NCBI RefSeq assembly: GCF_019599505.1 | Contig: NZ_RKLT01000006.1 | Location: 1-64,000 of the forward strand | Direction of reading: 5' to 3' | Source: Haloarcula nitratireducens | GTDB taxonomy: Archaea > Halobacteriota > Halobacteria > Halobacteriales > Haloarculaceae | Length of the DNA stretch: 64,000 bases | Part shown: positions 16,313 to 24,600 of the stretch, piece by piece | Numbering within the stretch: position 1 is the stretch's first letter | Layout of the letters: each line of letters begins with the position of its first letter | Program-made: the position numbers and the translations under genes | Notes under the pieces: model-generated | Seen by the model: the letters and a program-made list of their open reading frames with translations, nothing else | Databases searched by the model: none | Told to the model about the DNA's origin: nothing

Positions 16313-16313
16313 C
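16200..16313 (+). ncRNA. Possible omega-RNA-type transcript region at the tnpB 3' end
   Basis: In IS1341/IS605 elements the 3' end of tnpB and the right end encode the guide RNA scaffold (sense overlapping transcripts, shown in haloarchaea). The scaffold-like end here is GACAAGCCC (16280-16288) followed by the stem and GATGAC. The guide would then be read from the carS upstream region just after 16313. The right end is preserved although the protein is broken. Position is by analogy. Confidence 0.35.
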
Positions 16314-16347
16314 ACGCGTTAAGACGCCGGGCCGAGACGGCGCGGAC

Positions 16348-16893
16348 ATGGACGTCTTCGGTGTGGTTGTGACGGCAGTGTGGGTGATGCTGCCCGCGTA
16401 CGTGCCCAACAACGCGGCGGTGCTCGCCGGCGGGGGCCGGCCGATCGACGGCGGACGGACGATGGGCGACAGCCGACTGCTCGGCGACGGCAAGACGTGG
16501 CGCGGGACGCTCGCCGGCACGCTCGCGGGACTGGCGCTCGCGATACTGCTCTCGGTGCTCGCGCCCGCGGCGAGCGATCTCGTCGGCCACGCGCTCCCGA
16601 CGTTTCCGCTGCTCGCGGGCCTCGGACTGGCGTTCGGGGCGATGCTCGGCGACATCGGCGCGTCGTTTCTCAAGCGCCGGAGCGGCCGCGAACGCGGAGC
16701 GGCCTTTCCGGGACTCGATCAGTTGGACTTCGTGGTCGGCGCGCTCGCCTGCGCGCTCGTCCTCGCGCCGTCGTGGTTCGGCGCGACGTTCACCGTCCCC
16801 GTGTTGGCGGCGATCCTCCTGCTCACGCCGCTGTTGCACGTGCTGACGAACGGGATCGCCTACGGGCTCGGGCTGAAAAACGAGCCGTGGTAA
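16348..16893 (+). CDS. carS: CDP-archaeol synthase
   Basis: 181 residues from ATG 16348 ([19 protein letters not shown]). An integral membrane CTP:archaeol cytidylyltransferase that makes CDP-archaeol for archaeal polar lipids. Features: the N-terminal helix with [11 protein letters not shown], the cytoplasmic loop [19 protein letters not shown] (near 30-48), [17 protein letters not shown] (near 98) with conserved Asp/Lys, [10 protein letters not shown], and five or so membrane helices. A TATA-like gcgttaag (16316-16323) lies just outside the IS right end, so the insertion spared the core promoter. Confidence 0.93.
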   Translation: MDVFGVVVTAVWVMLPAYVPNNAAVLAGGGRPIDGGRTMGDSRLLGDGKTWRGTLAGTLAGLALAILLSVLAPAASDLVGHALPTFPLLAGLGLAFGAMLGDIGASFLKRRSGRERGAAFPGLDQLDFVVGALACALVLAPSWFGATFTVPVLAAILLLTPLLHVLTNGIAYGLGLKNEPW

Positions 16894-16897
16894 CCTC

Positions 16898-18487
16898 TTA
16901 GCGACGGCGCGCGAGCAGGCCAGCCAGTAGCACCGCGAGCACCGCGAGTGCGGCGGTGAAGCCGGGACCGCTGCCGTCGGTGGTTTCGACCGGCGATCCG
17001 GCGGTTTCGTCGGTCGCAGCCGTCGGCCGTGCGGTGATGCCGGTCGGCTCCTCGCCGCTGCTCGCCGTCCCAGTCGCACCCGCGGTCGCTCTCTCGGCCG
17101 CCTCCCCTCCGGGCTGGGTCGCCTGTGCGGCGGTAGCGGTCGCGGAGTCTCCGGTCGGGGCTCCCGCGCCATCCGGCGCGGCAGTCGTCCCGCCGGACGG
17201 CGTCGCGGTCGTCCCGTCGCCCTGTGAGCCGTCGGTCGCGCCGCCCGTACCGTCCCCGCTTGCGCCACCCGCGCCGCCGCTCGGCGGGGCGCTTCCACCT
17301 GACGTGGCACCACCGCTCGACTCGCTCTCGGTCGAGTCGTCACCGGTCGATCCGTCGCTCCCGCCGCCCGCTTCGCTCTCGTCCGTGAGGGCGTACACCT
17401 CGCCGGCGTCGGTCCCGACGACGACCGTCCCGTCGACGAGGGCCGGCGGCGAGACGGCGGTCCCACTGAGTTCCCTCGTCCACAGGCTGGTTCCGTCCGT
17501 CGAGATGCCGTGGACCGCGCCGGCGTCGGTGGCGGCCACGAGCGTCTCGCCGTGCAGCGACATCGAGACGCCGTTGCCACCGGTCGCCGGTACTTCCTCG
17601 GTCCACGTCGTCGCGCCGCCGTCCGCGTCGTCGAGCGCGACCACGTCGCCGGCGGCCGTCGCGGCGTAGACGGCGTCGTCGGTGACGACCGGCGAATAGC
17701 GCACCGCGTCACCGAGCGCGGCCGTCCACTGTCGCGTTCCGTCGGGCGCGTACGCGGCGACGGTGCCGTCGACCGCGCCGACGTACACCGACCCGTCGGT
17801 GACGGCCGGCGAGGTGAGTCGCTCGTCGGCGACCGAGTCGGTCCACAGGCCGCTACCGTCGGTTCCGACCGCGTGGAGCGTCCCGTTGCGGTCGCCGGCG
17901 TAGACGGTGCCGTCGGCGACGGCCGGGGCGGTGGCCGAGAGGGACGTCCCGGCGTCGTAGCTCCACGCCGTGTCGCCGGTGTCGGCGTCGACGGCGTACA
18001 GCGTCCCGTCGTCGCTCCCGACGTAGAGGACGCCGTCGTGGACCGTCGGCGACCCGAAGGGGGCTCCCGCGAGCGCCGTCGACCACTGCTCGTCACCGTC
18101 GGCGGTGCCGAGGGCCGTCACGCCGTCGGCCGTCGTCGCGTAGACGGTGCCGTCGGTCGCGGCCAGCGAGTCGTATCGCTGGTTCTCCACGTCTCTGGTC
18201 CACTGACGAGTTCCGTCATCGAGCGCGTGCGCGTTGACGAACTCCCCGGTCGCCACGAAGGCCTGCCCGTCGACGATAACGGGACTGGCGGCCACGTCGC
18301 CGCCGGGCGCGCGGTTCCAGTCGTCCGTCGGCGATTCCAGCGGTGACAGCGACGCGGCGGCACCGGTGTTGCGCTCGCCGCCGGCGTAGCTCTCCCACCC
18401 GTCGACGCCCGGACTGCCCGCTACCGGGGCCGCGACGACCGCGACCATCGCTAGCACGAAGAGACCGAACGCTCGTCTACCCATCAT
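16898..18487 (-). CDS. Secreted, membrane-anchored PQQ-like beta-propeller protein
   Basis: 529 residues. A signal peptide (FGLFVLAMVAVVAAPVAG) is followed by seven or so blades of the form V-x-x-G-T-V-Y-A-x-x-x-D-G, residues about 40-370 (GTVYATTADGVTAL, GVLYVGSDDGTLYAVD and others), the PQQ/WD-like propeller repeat. Residues 375-500 are Ser/Gly/Thr-rich spacer. The end is one hydrophobic helix and RRR (AALAVLAVLLAGLLARRR), a cell-surface anchor. No PQQ-enzyme catalytic residues were identified, so a binding or scaffolding role is likelier. Two adjacent ATGs (18487 and 18484) could start it. It converges with carS, 4 bp apart. Confidence 0.85.
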   Translation of the reverse strand: MMGRRAFGLFVLAMVAVVAAPVAGSPGVDGWESYAGGERNTGAAASLSPLESPTDDWNRAPGGDVAASPVIVDGQAFVATGEFVNAHALDDGTRQWTRDVENQRYDSLAATDGTVYATTADGVTALGTADGDEQWSTALAGAPFGSPTVHDGVLYVGSDDGTLYAVDADTGDTAWSYDAGTSLSATAPAVADGTVYAGDRNGTLHAVGTDGSGLWTDSVADERLTSPAVTDGSVYVGAVDGTVAAYAPDGTRQWTAALGDAVRYSPVVTDDAVYAATAAGDVVALDDADGGATTWTEEVPATGGNGVSMSLHGETLVAATDAGAVHGISTDGTSLWTRELSGTAVSPPALVDGTVVVGTDAGEVYALTDESEAGGGSDGSTGDDSTESESSGGATSGGSAPPSGGAGGASGDGTGGATDGSQGDGTTATPSGGTTAAPDGAGAPTGDSATATAAQATQPGGEAAERATAGATGTASSGEEPTGITARPTAATDETAGSPVETTDGSGPGFTAALAVLAVLLAGLLARRR

Positions 18488-18876
18488 CAGTTACGACTCT
18501 TTCGGTAACCGACGCGGCGTCCGGTAGTCTATCTTGTGGTCGTTTAGATGGACGTTGTACTCGTGAGAACGCCGTCTTCGCCGACGGTCAGAAATCGCGG
18601 CGGTCCGGAGTGCGTACTCGCTACGCCGGTACCTCCCGGCGTGCCGATGAGTGCCAGTGCCCCCGCGCCGGCCGTTCCCACCCGAAATTCACGCCGACGC
18701 ATCGCGTCTCCTCCCCTGCCGTGCGTGTCAGTCAGTCACTGTCCATGCCAGTGCACGCACCGGTCGTACGACATTGCCGATATTAAACCTTTGGGAACTA
18801 ATACCTCAAAGGTTTCCAGCGGGTATCGGCCGCGGGAAGTGATGTGCTTTTCAAAGCGGCCCGTCGAGAGAGACGT
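18488..18876. other. hemC upstream region
   Basis: 389 bp between the divergent propeller and hemC genes. It contains the inverted repeat at 18785-18815 and a TATA-like tgcttttcaaag about 30 bp before the hemC start. The short open frames here lack codon bias. Nothing else is recognised. Confidence 0.5.
18785..18815. promoter_or_regulatory. Inverted repeat aaaccttt-N15-aaaggttt upstream of hemC
   Basis: Perfect 8-bp arms with a centre that partly extends the pairing (ggg / ctc with one wobble). It ends about 60 bp before the hemC ATG and is AT-richer than its surroundings. This position, just upstream of a TATA region, suits an operator for the tetrapyrrole operon. No regulator gene is adjacent. 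An RNA hairpin is the alternative. Confidence 0.4.
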
Positions 18877-20028
18877 ATGACTACACGCGGGGACACGCTC
18901 CGACTCGCCACGCGCGGCTCCGATCTGGCGTTGCGGCAGGCGGCCACGGTCAGGGACGCCCTAGCCAGCAGGCGACTCACTGTCGAGTTGACGGAGGTCG
19001 AGACCACCGGCGACCAGATACGCGACGAACTCATCCACCGCCTCGGCAAGACCGGCGCGTTCGTCCGCAGTTTAGACGAGAAGGTCATCGCGGGCGAACT
19101 CGACGCCGCCGTCCACTCGATGAAGGACATGCCGACCGAGCGGCCCGACGAACTGGTCGTCGCCGGCGTCCCCGAACGCGCCGCGGCGGGCGACGCGCTC
19201 GTGACGCCCGACGGCGTCGAACTGGACGACTTACCGGAGGGCGCGACGGTCGGCACGTCGAGCCTCCGCCGCCGCGCGCAGCTGCTCGCCGAGCGGCCCG
19301 ACCTCACCGTCGAGCCGCTGCGGGGCAACGTCGACACGCGCATCGAGAAGCTGCTCGCGCCGACGCTCCAGCGCGAACACCAGGAGCGTCACGAGGCCGA
19401 ACAGGAGCGAAAGGAACACGCCGGAAATGACGATGACGACTACGAGTTCCCCTACGAACAGGACGTAGAGGCGTGGTTCAATGGACTGTCGGAACTCGAA
19501 CGCCGCGCGATGGGGCGGGAGCCGGACGTCGAGTACGACGCCATCGTCCTCGCGCGGGCGGGACTCGACCGCGCCGGCCTCTCCCATCACGTCGGGACGA
19601 CGGAACTGGACACCAGCGCGTTCGTCCCCGCCCCCGGACAGGGCGCGCTCGCGGTAACGGCCGTCGACGGCGACCTCGCCGTAGAGATCAAAGACCGCAT
19701 CGACCACCGACGGACCCGCGTCGAGACGACCGTCGAGCGGACGATACTCGCGGAACTCGGCGGCGGCTGCGTGGCTCCCATCGGCGTCTACGCCACGCTC
19801 GAAGGCGGCGTCGTCCACACGAACGTCCGCGTCCTCTCGCGGGACGGCGACGAGGAGGTGCGGGTCGGCCGCGACCTCCCCGTCGAGCGCCACGTCTCCG
19901 CCGCCGTCGACCTCGCCGCGGAACTGGCAGAGCGGGGGGCCGACGACCTCATCGCCGAGGCCAAGCGCGACGCGGGCGCGGCCGACGACGACGCGGCGAC
20001 CGCCCGGGAGGAAGAGGAAGACGCATGA
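18877..20028 (+). CDS. hemC: Hydroxymethylbilane synthase (porphobilinogen deaminase)
   Basis: 383 residues from ATG 18877. It polymerises four porphobilinogens into hydroxymethylbilane. Motifs: LATRGSDLALRQA (near 10), LDAAVHSMKDMP (near 74), GTSSLRRRAQLL (near 127), LRGNVDTRIEKL (near 150), FVPAPGQGALAVT (near 250) and the dipyrromethane-cofactor Cys in LGGGCVAPIGVYA (near 299). Residues 165-200 are a charged insert (HQERHEAEQERKEHAG...). That, together with an acidic tail, makes the protein longer than the usual 310 or so. It overlaps sumT by ATGA. First gene of hemC-sumT-hemD. Confidence 0.96.
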   Translation: MTTRGDTLRLATRGSDLALRQAATVRDALASRRLTVELTEVETTGDQIRDELIHRLGKTGAFVRSLDEKVIAGELDAAVHSMKDMPTERPDELVVAGVPERAAAGDALVTPDGVELDDLPEGATVGTSSLRRRAQLLAERPDLTVEPLRGNVDTRIEKLLAPTLQREHQERHEAEQERKEHAGNDDDDYEFPYEQDVEAWFNGLSELERRAMGREPDVEYDAIVLARAGLDRAGLSHHVGTTELDTSAFVPAPGQGALAVTAVDGDLAVEIKDRIDHRRTRVETTVERTILAELGGGCVAPIGVYATLEGGVVHTNVRVLSRDGDEEVRVGRDLPVERHVSAAVDLAAELAERGADDLIAEAKRDAGAADDDAATAREEEEDA

Positions 20029-20789
20029 CCGACCGGACTGCGGTCGGCAAGGTCTACCTCGTCGGCTCCGGCCCCGGCGACCCGGACCTGCTGACGGTGA
20101 AAGCCCGTCGCCTCCTCGACGAGGCCGACGTAGTGTTGCACGACAAACTGCCCGGTCCCAAGATTCTCGATCTGATTCCCGAGGACCGACGCGAGGACGT
20201 GGGCAAGCGCGCCGGCGGCGAGTGGACGCCACAGGAGTACACGAACGCCCGCATGGTCGAACTCGCCCGGGAAGGCAAGACGGTCGTTCGGCTCAAGGGC
20301 GGCGACCCCACCGTCTTCGGCCGCGGCGGCGAGGAGATGGTGACGCTCGCCGAGAACGAGATCCCGTTCGAGGTCGTGCCGGGCATCACGAGCGCCATCG
20401 CCGGCCCGGAGGTCGCGGGGATCCCGGTCACGCACCGCGATCACGTCTCTTCCGTCTCCTTTGTCACGGGCCACGAGGACCCCACCAAAGACGAGTCGGC
20501 CGTCGACTGGGGGGCGCTCGCGGCCACGGGCGGCACCATCGTCGTCCTGATGGGCGTCGGCAAACTGCCCGACTACACCGCGGCGCTCCGCGAGGCGGGG
20601 ATGGACCCCGAGACGCCGGTCGCGCTGGTCGAACGCGCGACCTGGCCCGACCAGCGAGTCGCCACCGGCACCCTAGAGACCATCGTCGACGTGCGGGACG
20701 CGGAAGGTATCGAACCGCCCGCGATCACCGTCATCGGAGCCGTCGCGGGCCAGCGGGAACGCGTCGTCGAGTTCCTGGAGGGAGACTGA
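20025..20789 (+). CDS. cobA: Uroporphyrinogen-III C-methyltransferase
   Basis: 254 residues. SAM-dependent methylation at C2 and C7 makes precorrin-2, the branch to siroheme, cobalamin and, in archaea, siroheme-derived heme. Motifs: VYLVGSGPGDPDLLTVKA (near 10), VVRLKGGDPTVFGRGGEE (near 86), VPGITSAIAGPEVAGIPVTHR (in parts from 117) and VVLMGVGKLPDY (near 172). Monofunctional, without the CysG dehydrogenase domain. The start overlaps the hemC stop and the stop overlaps the hemD start by one base, so the three genes are tightly coupled. Confidence 0.95.
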   Translation: MTDRTAVGKVYLVGSGPGDPDLLTVKARRLLDEADVVLHDKLPGPKILDLIPEDRREDVGKRAGGEWTPQEYTNARMVELAREGKTVVRLKGGDPTVFGRGGEEMVTLAENEIPFEVVPGITSAIAGPEVAGIPVTHRDHVSSVSFVTGHEDPTKDESAVDWGALAATGGTIVVLMGVGKLPDYTAALREAGMDPETPVALVERATWPDQRVATGTLETIVDVRDAEGIEPPAITVIGAVAGQRERVVEFLEGD

Positions 20790-21541
20790 TGCGCGAGGAA
20801 CCGCGCCTCCGCGTCGCGGCGTTCCGACCCGACGACGAGCGTCTGGCGGCCGCGGTCGAACTGCTCGACTCGCTGGGTGCGGACCCGGTCCCCGACCCGA
20901 TGCTCGCCGTCGAGCCGACCGACAACTCGCCCCGGAGCGACGCCGACTACGTCGTCCTGACGAGCAAGACGGGCGTCGGACTCGCAGCCGACGCGGGCTG
21001 GTCGCCCGGCGAGGCGACGGTCTGTGCCATCGGCGACGCGACGGCCGCGGCGCTCCGCGAGGCGGACTACACCGTCGACGTGGTCCCCGAGGAGTTCTCC
21101 TCGGCGGGGCTGGTCCGCAGGCTGGAGGCCGAGGTGGCCGGCGCTCGCGTCGAAGTCGCTCGCTCGGACCACGGCTCTGCGGTCCTTACTGATGGACTCG
21201 AAGCCGCGGGCGCGTACGTCCACGAGACGGTGCTCTACCGCCTCGTCCGCCCGCCCGAGTCCGGCGAATCCGCCGAACTCGCCGCCGCCGGTGAACTCGA
21301 CGCCGCGCTCTTCACCTCCTCGCTGACCGTCCGACACTTCCTCGCGGCCGCCGAGGAGAGGGGCATCCGCGAGGCCGCCGTCGCCGGACTGCGGGATGCG
21401 ACGGTCGGAACTATCGGAAATCCCACGAAGGAAACTGCAGAGAACGCCGGGATATCGGTGGATATCGTCCCCGAGCGCGCGGACTTCGAGACGCTGGCCT
21501 GCGAAACCGTCGAGGCGGCCGCGCCGACTCATCGCGAGTGA
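20789..21541 (+). CDS. hemD: Uroporphyrinogen-III synthase
   Basis: 250 residues. It closes and inverts hydroxymethylbilane to uroporphyrinogen III. HemD sequences are poorly conserved. Support comes from the two-domain alpha/beta pattern (RVAAFRPDDERLAAAVELLDSLG at the front, YVVLTSKTGVGLAAD near 51, CAIGDATAAALREADYTVDVVP near 78), the second-half ALFTSSLTVRHFLA near 172, ATVGTIGNPTKETAENAG near 204, and its place after hemC and the methyltransferase. TGATG overlap with the upstream gene. Confidence 0.93.
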   Translation: MREEPRLRVAAFRPDDERLAAAVELLDSLGADPVPDPMLAVEPTDNSPRSDADYVVLTSKTGVGLAADAGWSPGEATVCAIGDATAAALREADYTVDVVPEEFSSAGLVRRLEAEVAGARVEVARSDHGSAVLTDGLEAAGAYVHETVLYRLVRPPESGESAELAAAGELDAALFTSSLTVRHFLAAAEERGIREAAVAGLRDATVGTIGNPTKETAENAGISVDIVPERADFETLACETVEAAAPTHRE

Positions 21542-21565
21542 GTCGCCTGACGGGTACCGCCGGCG

Positions 21566-22294
21566 CTACTCGCTCGCGGCCTCGCGCACTCGCTGGTCTT
21601 CGTCCATCTCGGCCCGCAGCGTCTCCAGTTCGTACTCGACGGCCCTCTCGTTCGAGAGGCGGTCGAGTTCCCGGTCGATGTCGTCGCTGTCGTCTAAGAC
21701 GGACTCCAGCTGCCCGCTCTCTTCCAGTTCTTCGAGGGCGGCGGCGCGGGCCTCCATCCGCTCGGTGCGCTCGGTCGCGCGTTCGATGGACCGACTGACG
21801 TCGGCCATCGTGTCGCCGACGCCGGTGAAGGCCTCGGAGACGCGGGCCGACGCTTCGGCGGCCTCGTAGCGGGCCTTCACCGTCTCCTTGCGCGTGCGGA
21901 ACTGCTCGATCTGGCTCGACAGTTCCGCGCGCTTGCCGACCAGTCCGTCCTGCGTCTCCTGGAGCGAGTCGATCTGCTCGGTGAGTTCGCTGATCTGGCT
22001 GACGTGGGCCTGCTTCTTCTCTAGGGCGCGCCGCGCGAGGTCGTCGCGGTCCTGTCGCATCGCCTCGCGGGCCTGTCCGTCGTACTTCTCGACGTTCTCG
22101 CGGAGCCGCCGGCGATGGATCTCCAGCCGCTTCTTCTGGGTCGTCACGTCGGCGATGCCGCGGGTCACGTTCTGCAGTTCGTCGCGCAACTCCTCGTAGG
22201 AGTAGTCCAACTCCGCCGAGGGGTCCGACGCTCGGTTCAACAGGGCGTTGAGTTTCGCGCGGATAGTGTAGGAGATGCGACCGAGTAGACTCAT
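21566..22294 (-). CDS. pspA: PspA/IM30 (ESCRT-III-like) protein
   Basis: 242 residues, almost all coiled coil. It begins MSLLGRISYTIRAKLNALLNRASDP, the amphipathic N-terminal helix and helix 1 of PspA/Vipp1 proteins, then long heptad helices (LRDELQNVTRGIADVTTQKKRLEIHRRRL, shown in part). Such proteins bind and remodel stressed membranes. The C-terminal half is more acidic than in bacteria. It converges with hemD, and no other psp genes are near. Confidence 0.9.
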   Translation of the reverse strand: MSLLGRISYTIRAKLNALLNRASDPSAELDYSYEELRDELQNVTRGIADVTTQKKRLEIHRRRLRENVEKYDGQAREAMRQDRDDLARRALEKKQAHVSQISELTEQIDSLQETQDGLVGKRAELSSQIEQFRTRKETVKARYEAAEASARVSEAFTGVGDTMADVSRSIERATERTERMEARAAALEELEESGQLESVLDDSDDIDRELDRLSNERAVEYELETLRAEMDEDQRVREAASE

Positions 22295-22410
22295 CGGGCC
22301 ACCTCGCCGTACTCGTCGGACGCCGCTCGCGGGCTACGTGACATACGGCTTCCTACGACTGACAGCGGCATAACAATACCGTCGGGAACCCCGCGGCGAC
22401 GACCGGGAGT

Positions 22411-22418
22411 TTATATCC
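22411..22418 (+). promoter_or_regulatory. TATA box of the RecJ-like gene
   Basis: ttatatcc, preceded by a purine-rich gggag, lies 27 bp upstream of the ATG at 22442. This spacing fits a leaderless transcript. One of the clearest TATA boxes in the window. Confidence 0.6.
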
Positions 22419-22441
22419 GAATCCGAACGTACCCTGCCACG

Positions 22442-23896
22442 ATGGCCGGTCCAGTTCCCGAACTCGACGAACGCGCCGCCGCGGGCGCGCGACGCCTGCG
22501 GTCGGCCGACCGTGTCCTGCACGCCTCCCACATCGACGCCGACGGCCTGACCAGCGCCGCTATCGCCACGACGGCGCTCGAACGGGCCGGGGTGTCCGTC
22601 GAGACGGTGTTCAAGAAGCAACTCGACGCCGACGAGATCGCGAGCATCGCCGCCCGCGAGCACGAGACGGTGCTGTTCACGGACTTCGGCTCGGGCCAAC
22701 TCGACGCCATCTCCGAGCACGTCGCCGCGGGCGACTTCGAGATGGTCGTCGCCGACCACCACCAGCCGGCCGACCCCGGAGACTGTCATCCGGATGCCGT
22801 CGTCGACACGGACGGCTACGCCGACTTCGACTGTCACGTCAACCCCCTGCTGGTTGGCCTCAACGGCGCGTCGGAGCTCTCGGGGGCGGGCGCGGCCTAC
22901 GCGCTGGCCCGCTCGCTCGAACCCGACGACGGCGACAACCGCGACCTCGCGGCGCTGGCCGTCGTCGGGGCCGTCGGCGACATGCAGGCCACCGGCGGCG
23001 AACTGATCGGGGCCAACGCGGGCATCGTCGAGGAGGGCGTCGCCGCCGACGTGCTCTCAGAGGGGACGGACCTCTCGCTGTACGGGAAGCAGACCCGTCC
23101 GCTCCCGAAACTGCTGGAATACGCCACCGAGGTTCCGATTCCGGGCATCTCGAACGACCAAGCGGGCGCGACCCGCTTCCTCGAAGACCTCGGACTGGAA
23201 CTGAAGGCAAAGGGCGAGTGGCGCACGTGGGCCGACTTGGACGCCGACGAGCGCCAGACGGTCGCCAGCGCCTTGGTCCAGCGGGCGGTCACGCGCGGCG
23301 TGCCCGCCTCGAAGATCGACTCGCTCGTCGGAACCACCTACACGCTCACCGCCGAACCGACCGGGACGGAACTGCGCGACGCCAGCGAGTTCTCGACGCT
23401 GCTCAACGCCACCGCCCGGTACGAGCGCGCGGACGTGGGACTGGCGGTGTGTCTCGGCGAACGCGACGCCCCCCTCGACGAGGCCCGCTCCCTGCTCTCG
23501 AACCACCGCCGGAACCTCTCGGAGGGGTTGGACCTCGTCAAAGAGCGCGGCGTCACCCAGTCGGCGCACGTCCAGTACTTCGACGCCGGCGACGTGATCC
23601 GCGAGACCATCGTCGGCATCGTCGCCGGGATGGCGCTCGGCACGAACGGCGTGGATTCGGACAAACCCATCATCGCCTTCGCCGACGCCGACGGCGAGCG
23701 GAAGGTGTCCTCGCGCGCGACCGGCCCGCTCGTCGGCCGCGGCGTCGACCTCTCTGTGGTGATGCGGGAGGCCTCCCAGTCGGTCGGCGGCGACGGCGGC
23801 GGCCACGACATCGCCGCCGGCGCGACGATTCCGGCCGGGAAAGAGGCGGCGTTCATCGACGCCGCCGACGACGTCGTCGCCGAGCAGTTGGGATAG
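22442..23896 (+). CDS. RecJ-like DHH-family single-strand nuclease
   Basis: 484 residues. The DHH phosphoesterase core is visible: SHIDADGLTSAAI (motif I, near 30), VLFTDFGSGQL (motif II, near 77) and the DHH motif itself in VVADHHQPAD (near 103), then AVVGAVGDMQATGG (motif IV, near 181). The C-terminal DHHA1-like part ends in SVGGDGGGHDIAAGATIP (near 442), the GGGH motif. Archaeal proteins of this type include GAN, the GINS-associated nuclease linked to replication, and other RecJ paralogues. Haloarchaea carry several, and I cannot tell which this is. It stands alone with its own TATA box. Confidence 0.88.
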   Translation: MAGPVPELDERAAAGARRLRSADRVLHASHIDADGLTSAAIATTALERAGVSVETVFKKQLDADEIASIAAREHETVLFTDFGSGQLDAISEHVAAGDFEMVVADHHQPADPGDCHPDAVVDTDGYADFDCHVNPLLVGLNGASELSGAGAAYALARSLEPDDGDNRDLAALAVVGAVGDMQATGGELIGANAGIVEEGVAADVLSEGTDLSLYGKQTRPLPKLLEYATEVPIPGISNDQAGATRFLEDLGLELKAKGEWRTWADLDADERQTVASALVQRAVTRGVPASKIDSLVGTTYTLTAEPTGTELRDASEFSTLLNATARYERADVGLAVCLGERDAPLDEARSLLSNHRRNLSEGLDLVKERGVTQSAHVQYFDAGDVIRETIVGIVAGMALGTNGVDSDKPIIAFADADGERKVSSRATGPLVGRGVDLSVVMREASQSVGGDGGGHDIAAGATIPAGKEAAFIDAADDVVAEQLG

Positions 23897-23945
23897 CTCG
23901 CTCGCAACAAGAGCTATACGCCCCCATCTCTCATTAGGCGGACGA

Positions 23946-24179
23946 ATGGACTCCCGGCTGTCGTTCGACCTCGTGCTGGTCGTTCTCGCGGCGCTGCTCT
24001 CGTACACCGAGACGTTCGGCTTCGCGGACCCGCGGGCGACCATCTACGAGATAATCGGCGTTCTCCTCGGGCTGGATATCCGCGTCTACCTCGTACTGGG
24101 CGGGATGGTGGGCATGTCGTTCGTCGCCTACCTCGTCGTCTACCTGCCGCAGAAGGCGGCCCGCTCGGCGGGGCCCTGA
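23946..24179 (+). CDS. Small two-helix membrane protein
   Basis: 77 residues with two hydrophobic segments, about 8-24 (FDLVLVVLAALLSYTET) and 44-68 (VYLVLGGMVGMSFVAYLVVYL), joined by a loop containing ADPRATIYEIIGVLLGLDI. No charged catalytic residues and no known family. It lies 50 bp after the RecJ-like gene in the same direction and may share its transcript. Confidence 0.65.
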   Translation: MDSRLSFDLVLVVLAALLSYTETFGFADPRATIYEIIGVLLGLDIRVYLVLGGMVGMSFVAYLVVYLPQKAARSAGP

Positions 24180-24234
24180 GAACGCGGCGACCGACTCCGC
24201 GTCACCTTTATCCCCCGGCGTCCATCTCCCGCCA

Positions 24235-24549
24235 ATGACGGAGTTCGATCCCGAGAAGTTCGAGGACAAGTACGCGAACTACTTCCCGGAGCTGCAGAAG
24301 GCGTACAAACAGGCCTTCGAGGTGATGAACGACCGCTACGACTCCGAACTCGTCCACGCCATCGACCAGCAGATCCTCAACGAGTCCGAGCCGTTCTACG
24401 ACGAGGACGACGGGTTCTACGTCGAGCTGCCCGAGGACCCGCTCGACCGCCTCACCGCTATCGTCGCCGACGACGAGAAGGCCGAGACGATACTCGACGA
24501 GTTCGTCGCCGAGATCGAGTCCCAACTCCGGCGCATCTTCGACGTCTAG
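24235..24549 (+). CDS. DUF5783-like haloarchaeal protein
   Basis: 104 residues, acidic and helical: MTEFDPEKFEDKYANYFPEL at the front, then ELVHAIDQQILNESEPFYDED and a C-terminal DEFVAEIESQLRRIF helix. It resembles a small conserved haloarchaeal family (DUF5783) of unknown role. No Cys, no membrane helix. A TATA-like acctttat lies about 26 bp before the ATG. Confidence 0.7.
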   Translation: MTEFDPEKFEDKYANYFPELQKAYKQAFEVMNDRYDSELVHAIDQQILNESEPFYDEDDGFYVELPEDPLDRLTAIVADDEKAETILDEFVAEIESQLRRIFDV

Positions 24550-24600
24550 TTATTCGGGTTGTCGTTGCTAGTACGGCTGTTCGAATGCCGACCGCTTAGA

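Larger units (their letters stand above)
15512..16313 (+). mobile_element. Decayed IS1341-type (IS200/IS605 group) element, tnpB only
   Basis: The unit runs from the tnpB TATA region (tttataaa, 15512-15519) to a right end with GACAAGCCC, an imperfect stem around GACTTCAG and GTAGATGAC ending about 16313. There is no tnpA. The tnpB gene is internally deleted. The left end could not be fixed. It sits between divergently oriented proline dehydrogenase and carS genes. The right end stops 34 bp before the carS start. Confidence 0.8.

Noticed and set aside
23057..24043. 328-codon minus-strand frame opposite the RecJ-like gene
   Set aside because: Composition is antisense-like (Val/Arg/Glu/Gly runs), no start context, and the plus-strand DHH motifs are unambiguous.
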